Assembly: GCA_022750355.1 (NCBI GenBank)
Contig: JAKIVW010000104.1
Coordinates: 1 to 6,851 of the forward strand
DNA from: Thermoplasmata archaeon
GTDB taxonomy: Archaea; Thermoplasmatota; Thermoplasmata; Lutacidiplasmatales; UBA184
Length of the DNA: 6,851 nucleotides
Direction of reading: 5' to 3'
The notes under the pieces are model-generated. The model saw nothing but the letters and a program-made list of their open reading frames with translations, made no database searches and was not told the origin of the DNA. Shown here piece after piece: positions 1 through 4,209 of the stretch (the first letter of the stretch is position 1; every line of letters starts with the position of its first letter). The translations under genes were made by a program, and so were the position numbers.

Positions 1-604
1 CCTCGTCAATGTCGAAAGTCCAGAACACCAGATAGACGCCGAGAAGGATCGACAGGCCGATGATCCCCCAGAAGAAGACCCCGCCCGCCGCCGCGATCCC
101 GAGCGTGAGCAACACGAGGGCGAACGGCAACACCGTCTTGGCGCGCAGCTTCGGGTCCTTCAGCGCACGGACGACCGTGTAGTACGTCGATTCGATGGAC
201 GCGGATTGTCGGATGTAGACGCGGCGGACTCCGTCGACGCGCACTCGGGAGGCGAGGATCGGGAACAAGTACTCGTCCTCGGCCCCATCGCTCACGAGGT
301 ACGCGGAGGTCGCTTTCACTTTCGCGAGGACATGGTCGAACTGGTCGGCGACGCGCCGGTCGGAAAGGACGCCGACCTTCGGAGAGCCGGTCAGGATGCA
401 AACTTCGCAATCCTCTCCGGCCCCACGGAGCTCGTCGAGCAGGCTGACCGCTGCAAAGATCGCATTCGTATCGGAGTCTTCCGGGTCGACGATCGCGAGA
501 CGGGTCGCCGCGTCGATCGCGTCCTGGCGACCGACGATCGGCCCCTGAACGCCAGCCTTCCGGCCCAGATCGTCATCGCGGTCCACGCAGACGACAAGGC
601 GCAT
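1..604 (-). CDS. DUF373 family archaeal membrane protein (partial, C-terminus beyond left edge)
   Basis: Reading the minus strand from the ATG at 604-602 gives 201 codons with no stop before the window edge. The N-terminus MRLVVCVDRDDDLGRKAGVQ, followed by GPIVGR (21-26) and DPEDSDTNAIFAA (40-52), matches the typical opening of DUF373 proteins, a family found essentially in archaea and of unknown biochemical role. Residues 1-155 look like a soluble alpha/beta domain. From about residue 158 two hydrophobic helices follow (158-178 and 179-197), the start of the multi-helix membrane region expected for the family, whose members are usually around 350-400 residues; so roughly half is missing. It is transcribed divergently from proS. 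The minus-strand TATA-like box at 632-638 fits a leaderless or near-leaderless transcript; an AGGAGG lies only 3 nt before the ATG. Family identity is confident from motif recall; function is unknown. Confidence 0.9.
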   Translation of the reverse strand, partial: MRLVVCVDRDDDLGRKAGVQGPIVGRQDAIDAATRLAIVDPEDSDTNAIFAAVSLLDELRGAGEDCEVCILTGSPKVGVLSDRRVADQFDHVLAKVKATSAYLVSDGAEDEYLFPILASRVRVDGVRRVYIRQSASIESTYYTVVRALKDPKLRAKTVLPFALVLLTLGIAAAGGVFFWGIIGLSILLGVYLVFWTFDIDE

Positions 605-607
605 GGC

Positions 608-613
608 CCTCCT
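608..613 (-). promoter_or_regulatory. Possible Shine-Dalgarno AGGAGG before the DUF373 gene, unusually close to the ATG
   Basis: Minus-strand AGGAGG ends 3 nt before the ATG, closer than the usual 5-9 nt. If transcription starts where the TATA-like box predicts, this hexamer would be mostly or wholly outside the mRNA. It is the only good anti-16S match seen before any start codon in the window, so it may be coincidental. Confidence 0.25.
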
Positions 614-631
614 AGCATGACCGGACCGTGG

Positions 632-638
632 CTTAACG
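632..638 (-). promoter_or_regulatory. TATA-like box of the DUF373 gene
   Basis: The minus-strand sequence CGTTAAG is an A/T island in very GC-rich DNA. Its first T lies 32 nt before the ATG at 604, which puts the expected archaeal start of transcription within a few nt of the start codon. The same core, GTTAAG, recurs before the methyltransferase gene at 6656-6661. Confidence 0.55.
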
Positions 639-693
639 GCTCGGGTGAATCGCACTTGGGCGGCGGCCTCGTCGCGCCCGTCGTTCGCGAGGT

Positions 694-705
694 CGGGTCG
701 ACCCG
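694..705. repeat. 12-bp perfect palindrome in the DUF373/proS divergent region
   Basis: CGGGTCGACCCG is self-complementary over 12 bp and ends about 18 bp before the proS TATA-like box. The position would suit a regulator or a TFB-contacting upstream element. In DNA this rich in CG and TCGA words such a palindrome can arise by chance, so functional meaning is uncertain. Confidence 0.25.
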
Positions 706-722
706 GACCCCGTTCCGAGAGG

Positions 723-729
723 CTTAAAG
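723..729 (+). promoter_or_regulatory. TATA-like box of proS
   Basis: CTTAAAG stands out from GC-rich surroundings. Its first T is 32 nt before the ATG at 756. No Shine-Dalgarno sequence lies between it and the start codon, so a leaderless or very short-leader mRNA is expected. Its position also argues against the in-frame upstream GTG at 645 as the start, since that would place the promoter inside the coding region. Confidence 0.6.
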
Positions 730-755
730 GCCCCGGCTCTCCCTCGGCGTTCTCT

Positions 756-2183
756 ATGCCCGCGCTCCCGGACAAGCGGACCGACTTCATCGAGTGGTAC
801 CTCGCCGTCGTCGAGGCCGCCGGACTCTCCGACAAGCGCTACCCGGTGAAGGGGATGAACGTCTGGACCCCGTACGGGTTCCGGGCCCGACGCAACCTCG
901 ACCGGGTCCTGATCCGGGAGATCGAGGCGACCGCGTCGGAGGCGGTCGAGTTCCCGACCCTCATCCCCGAGACGGAGTTCGCGAAGGAGAAGGAACACAT
1001 CAAAGGGTTCGACGACCAGGTCTACTGGGTGACGAAGGGCGGGTCGAACGACCTCGACGTTCGGCTCGTCCTCCGTCCCACGAGCGAGACCGCGATGTAC
1101 CCGATCTTCGCGCTCTGGGTCCGCTCGCACCAGGACCTGCCGCTCAACGTCTACCAGATCGTCAACACGTTCCGCTACGAGACGAAAACGACCCGCCCGT
1201 TCATCCGAGTCCGCGAGATCCACTTCTTCGAGGAGCACACCTGTCAGGTGGACGAGGCGGCGGCGACGGCTCGGGTCCAGTCGAACCTGACCGCCTTCGG
1301 CCGGATGGCCGCGGCGTTCGCGCTCCCGTTCGTCCCGATCCGCCGCCCGGACTGGGACAAGTTTGCCGGAGCGTACTACTCCGTCGCCCTCGACATTCCG
1401 GTCGGGGAGAGCCGGACCCTTCAGATCGGGAGCGTTCACCACTACCGGGAGAACTTCTCCCGCCCGTACGCGATCCAATATGAGACGCCCGAGGGGACGA
1501 CCCAGTTCGTGCATCAGACCACGTTCGGGCTCTCCGAGCGACTGTTGGGGGCCGTCATCGCTCTCCACGGCGACGCGAAGGGGGTCGTGTTCCCGAGGGA
1601 GATCGCACCGTTCGAGGTCGTGGTGATCCCGATCCTCTCCGCGTCGTCGGGGGACGCGCCGGCGAAGGCGGCCGCGGAGATCGTCGCCCGCCTGACCCGC
1701 GGCGGGTTCCGGGTCCACCTGGACGATCGCAACGACCGGCCGGGCGCGAAATACTACTACTGGGAGATGCGGGGCGCCCCGCTCCGCCTCGAGGTCGGAG
1801 GGCGTGAGGCCGCCGCGCGGACCGCGAGCTCCGTCGACCGGCTCGGGACCCGAGGCAGCGTCACGCTGGACACGCTCGAGGCCGACGTGGAGCGGGCACT
1901 GGCCGCCTTCGACGGGGCACTCTTGGCGAAGGCCCGGGTCGAGTTCGCGGCCGCGTTCGCCCTGGCGGGCTCGATGGAAGATCTTCGAGATTCCAAGTAC
2001 GTTCGACAGCTCGCCTGGTGCGGCAGCGAAGCGTGTGGCCACGCGATCGAGCAGGCGATCGACGGGGGGCTCCTCGGCACTCCGGAGGGCTCCCCGCCCC
2101 TCGAAGCGCCGCTGCCCGCGGGCTGCCTGGTCTGCGGCGAGAGCGCGGGACTTCGTTGGGCGCTCGCGGCGCGACCGCTCTAG
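756..2183 (+). CDS. proS: Prolyl-tRNA synthetase, archaeal/eukaryotic type (ProRS, EC 6.1.1.15)
   Basis: This cytosolic class II aminoacyl-tRNA synthetase joins proline to tRNA-Pro using ATP. The 475-residue product matches the usual length of about 480 for the archaeal type. Class II landmarks are visible: RPTSET at 107-112, motif 2 FRYE at 139-142 with REIHFFEEH at 153-161, and motif 3 GLSERLLGAVI at 258-268 including the conserved Arg262. The anticodon-binding domain follows (about 285-390) with GAKYYYWEMRGAPLRLEVGG. The C-terminal domain holds four cysteines (422, 427, 457, 460) placed as in the zinc-binding domain of this type. There is no bacterial-type editing insertion between motifs 2 and 3. 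ATG 756 is preferred over in-frame GTG 645 because the 37 extra residues are low-complexity Arg/Pro/Ser and overlap the promoter. The protein ends in RPL rather than the C-terminal tyrosine reported for the T. thermophilus enzyme. Confidence 0.97.
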   Translation: MPALPDKRTDFIEWYLAVVEAAGLSDKRYPVKGMNVWTPYGFRARRNLDRVLIREIEATASEAVEFPTLIPETEFAKEKEHIKGFDDQVYWVTKGGSNDLDVRLVLRPTSETAMYPIFALWVRSHQDLPLNVYQIVNTFRYETKTTRPFIRVREIHFFEEHTCQVDEAAATARVQSNLTAFGRMAAAFALPFVPIRRPDWDKFAGAYYSVALDIPVGESRTLQIGSVHHYRENFSRPYAIQYETPEGTTQFVHQTTFGLSERLLGAVIALHGDAKGVVFPREIAPFEVVVIPILSASSGDAPAKAAAEIVARLTRGGFRVHLDDRNDRPGAKYYYWEMRGAPLRLEVGGREAAARTASSVDRLGTRGSVTLDTLEADVERALAAFDGALLAKARVEFAAAFALAGSMEDLRDSKYVRQLAWCGSEACGHAIEQAIDGGLLGTPEGSPPLEAPLPAGCLVCGESAGLRWALAARPL

Positions 2184-2198
2184 AACGAGTTCCCGAGA

Positions 2199-2450
2199 TC
2201 AGCGCGGCGGGGCCGGCGCCGGCGGGTTCGGGAGCACGAGCCACATGCCCGCAAGACCGAACAAGAGCAGCGTGATCGTGACGGCGTAAACCCCGTTGTC
2301 GAGCCAAACGCCGTAGTTGAGACCCCATCCCACGAAGAACAGGACGGCGAGGACGACGAGGGAGGCGAATCCCCAGAACGTCAACTGCCGGGTCAGCGAC
2401 ATGTCCCGTCGGGCTTCGATTCCGGAGACCTCCGTCTCGTCCAACGGCAT
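2199..2450 (-). CDS. Small two-helix membrane protein, unknown function
   Basis: An 83-residue protein I do not recognise. Residues 1-20 are polar and probably cytoplasmic. Two strongly hydrophobic stretches follow, at about 23-47 and 54-74, consistent with a helical hairpin in the membrane. The last residues are proline/alanine-rich (PNPPAPAPPR). The hydrophobic pattern and the codon usage look like a real gene, unlike the Arg/Pro-rich chance frames elsewhere in this GC-rich DNA. A TATA-like box on the minus strand (2475-2482) sits exactly 32 nt before the ATG at 2450, supporting that start; Met17 (2402) is an alternative that would keep both helices. The gene converges with proS across 15 nt and diverges from the TPR gene. 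It could be a cytochrome- or transporter-associated small subunit, but nothing in the sequence says so. Confidence 0.75.
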   Translation of the reverse strand: MPLDETEVSGIEARRDMSLTRQLTFWGFASLVVLAVLFFVGWGLNYGVWLDNGVYAVTITLLLFGLAGMWLVLPNPPAPAPPR

Positions 2451-2474
2451 CGCGGGCCGCCGAGCCGGGGTCCG

Positions 2475-2482
2475 TTAGATAA
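2475..2482 (-). promoter_or_regulatory. TATA-like box of the small membrane protein gene
   Basis: Minus-strand TTATCTAA, with its first T 32 nt before the ATG at 2450, the same spacing as at proS and the DUF373 gene. It lies within the imperfect inverted repeat GTTAGATAAC (2474-2483). No Shine-Dalgarno sequence follows. Confidence 0.55.
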
Positions 2483-2547
2483 CCCTTACGGACGGCGGCG
2501 GCCGCACCGGCCTCTCGACTCGCGGCGCCCCTTCGTTCGGGGGCGGG

Positions 2548-2554
2548 CTTTAAC
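2548..2554 (+). promoter_or_regulatory. TATA-like box of the ATPase-less TPR gene
   Basis: CTTTAAC is the only A/T-rich cluster just upstream of the ATG at 2581; its first T is 32 nt before the start codon. The intervening sequence has no Shine-Dalgarno match. It lies about 65 bp from the oppositely oriented box at 2475-2482 in the same divergent region. Confidence 0.55.
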
Positions 2555-2580
2555 TCCGCCTCCGCCCTAGAAGCCTTCCG

Positions 2581-4185
2581 ATGCCCGACCGGGAGGGCGG
2601 AGGCGACCGGGTCGAGGAGCGTCCGACCCGGTCACCGCCCGTCGACTTGACGACGGAGGAACACCGGATCCTCGCGTACGCGAGCGCCATCGGTTCGGAT
2701 TTCGACTTCCAACTCCTGGTCGCGGCGATGGCCGCGAACGAGGAGGAACTCTCCGAGCACCTGGAAGCGCTCGTCCATCGCGGGATCCTCATCGAACGGC
2801 TCGGTGGGGACCGGTTCGGATTCACGGAGGAGGAGTTCCGAGCCCGGATCTACCGTTCGCTCACCGAGAGCCGCCTCCGGGTCCTCCACCGGAAGATCGC
2901 CGAAGCGCTCGAGTCGATCCGGCCCGGCCCGCCTCCGGAACTCTACAGCGACCTCGGTCGCCACTATTTCCTGGGAAAGGTGACCCCGAAATCGCTCGAT
3001 TTCAATCGCCGCGCCGGCGAGCAGGCGCGCCGGGCCGAAGAACCCGAGCGGGCGATCCACCATTTCGAGCGGGTGCTCCTGGACCTGTCCGCGACGCCCG
3101 AGAACCACGACCGGGAAGATGCGTCGATCACGGAGGCGTTGGGGGACCTGTACTACTCGATCGGAAACTTCCCGGCCGCGGACCGGTACTACGGTCAGGC
3201 CCTCGAGAAGGCCGGTACTCGGGAACCCGGTCTCACCGCCCGGCTCCTCCTCGCCCGGTCCGAGATCGCGCGCGACAATCTGGCGGTGGAGGCCGCGGCC
3301 CGGGGGGCGCTCGAGGCGCGGCGTCTGTTCGAGAGCGCCGGCGACCCGGTCGGGGTCGCCACGACCCATCGCCTCATGGCGCGCCTCGCCTTCCACCGCG
3401 GTGACTACCAGGGCTCGCTCGACGAGAACATGTTCGCGCTCGAGCTCCTCGAAGGGAACCGCGACCCGCGCCTCATCGGCCGTCTCGCGATCGACATGGG
3501 CAACTCGTTCGCGCAACTCGGCCCCGACGTGAAATCCGTCGCGATCGAGTGGTACGAGCGAGCGGTGGTGCAGCTACGCGGCGTCTCCGACTGGCTGGAG
3601 CTCTCCCGAGCCTACCACAACCTCGCGGTCGCGGTCGGGGAGAACCACCCTCAGGACGGACTCGATTACCTCACCAAGGCGCGCGAGGCCGCCGACCGGG
3701 GCCACGACCCGCGCAGCGCGGGATGGTCGCTCCTCACCGGCGTCGAAATGCGGTTGGCGCTCGGCCAGATGGACGAGGCCGAGCGGGACAACGAACAGGC
3801 GTTCCGGCTCCTGCAACGACTCGCGGATCCCCTGGGGTTGGAGCAGGTCGAGTTGAACCGGGGCGAGATCGCCGAACGGCGCGGCCAATGGGAGGAGGCC
3901 GAACGGGGATACAGCGGGGCCGTCGAACGGTGCCGGAAGTTCTCCCTCAGCGCCGACGAGGCAGAGGCACTGTTCCGCCTCGCCCGCCTCCGATCGAAAG
4001 TCCGGGACTGGGGCGGCGCGCGGGAGGCGTTCCTCCAATCGGAACGTCTCGGTCTTCCCGAAGTTCGACCGAACCTCGCGAAAGCGTTCGGAGAATTGAA
4101 GCGAGCGCTCGCCCTCGCGGAGGCGGCGAACGATTCCCTCGCTTCCAAGCCCGCCGAGGACGCGTCCGAAGACCCACCCTTATAA
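2581..4185 (+). CDS. Winged-helix plus TPR protein, ATPase-less paralogue of the downstream STAND-type ATPase
   Basis: A 534-residue soluble protein. Residues 1-22 are polar and probably disordered. Residues 24-110 form a winged-helix module of the kind that follows the nucleotide-binding domain in MalT/AAA_16-type STAND ATPases: ILAYASAIGSDFDFQLLVAA, then a region ending in LTESRLRVLHRKIAEALE. TPR-like repeats follow at about 152-170, 183-211, 259-291, 300-332, 341-371, 380-414, 421-451 and 458-491; the clearest is ALGDLYYSIGNFPAADRYYG (186-205). The C-terminal 20 residues are acidic and flexible. No Walker A or B motif, DNA-binding effector or membrane segment is present. Residues 29-167 align by eye with 329-462 of the next protein, so the two share ancestry. 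The ATG at 2581 has a well-placed TATA-like box and no Shine-Dalgarno. The 130 bp upstream is an ordinary divergent promoter region with no remnant of an ATPase domain, so this is a stand-alone form, not a recent truncation. Probable role: protein-protein scaffold or sensor; inferred only. Confidence 0.9.
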   Translation: MPDREGGGDRVEERPTRSPPVDLTTEEHRILAYASAIGSDFDFQLLVAAMAANEEELSEHLEALVHRGILIERLGGDRFGFTEEEFRARIYRSLTESRLRVLHRKIAEALESIRPGPPPELYSDLGRHYFLGKVTPKSLDFNRRAGEQARRAEEPERAIHHFERVLLDLSATPENHDREDASITEALGDLYYSIGNFPAADRYYGQALEKAGTREPGLTARLLLARSEIARDNLAVEAAARGALEARRLFESAGDPVGVATTHRLMARLAFHRGDYQGSLDENMFALELLEGNRDPRLIGRLAIDMGNSFAQLGPDVKSVAIEWYERAVVQLRGVSDWLELSRAYHNLAVAVGENHPQDGLDYLTKAREAADRGHDPRSAGWSLLTGVEMRLALGQMDEAERDNEQAFRLLQRLADPLGLEQVELNRGEIAERRGQWEEAERGYSGAVERCRKFSLSADEAEALFRLARLRSKVRDWGGAREAFLQSERLGLPEVRPNLAKAFGELKRALALAEAANDSLASKPAEDASEDPPL

Positions 4186-4188
4186 GGG
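4177..4188 (+). promoter_or_regulatory. Palindromic TATA box of the STAND ATPase gene, containing the upstream stop codon
   Basis: CCCTTATAAGGG is a perfect 12-bp palindrome whose TTATAA core is the best TATA box in the window; its first core T is 30 nt before the ATG at 4210. The TAA stop codon of the preceding gene (4183-4185) is part of the core. There is no Shine-Dalgarno sequence in the 24 nt gap, which supports an independent, leaderless transcript for the ATPase gene. Confidence 0.65.
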
Positions 4189-4209
4189 CCGAACCGACAT
4201 CATTCCGCA

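Noticed and set aside
206..727. Plus-strand open frame of 173 codons opposite the DUF373 gene
   Set aside because: It lies antisense to a recognisable DUF373 reading frame and runs across the divergent promoter region; it has no family resemblance. The minus-strand frame explains the stretch.
645..755. In-frame GTG extension of proS by 37 residues
   Set aside because: The extra residues are Arg/Pro/Ser-rich without similarity to ProRS N-termini, and they would cover the TATA-like box at 723-729. The ATG at 756 gives the normal family start.
633..2042. Minus-strand open frame of 469 codons opposite proS
   Set aside because: Composition is dominated by Arg, Gly, Pro, Asp and Glu, as expected for the reverse complement of a GC-rich gene; proS is certain on the other strand.
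2451..2580. Remnant of a lost ATPase domain upstream of the short TPR gene
   Set aside because: Only 130 bp is available, it holds two opposing promoters, and no Walker-like or GNPLF-like coding remnant is visible.
2632..3516. Minus-strand open frame of 294 codons opposite the ATPase-less TPR gene
   Set aside because: A chance frame from low stop-codon density; no domain is recognisable and the plus-strand frame has a clear winged helix and TPR repeats.
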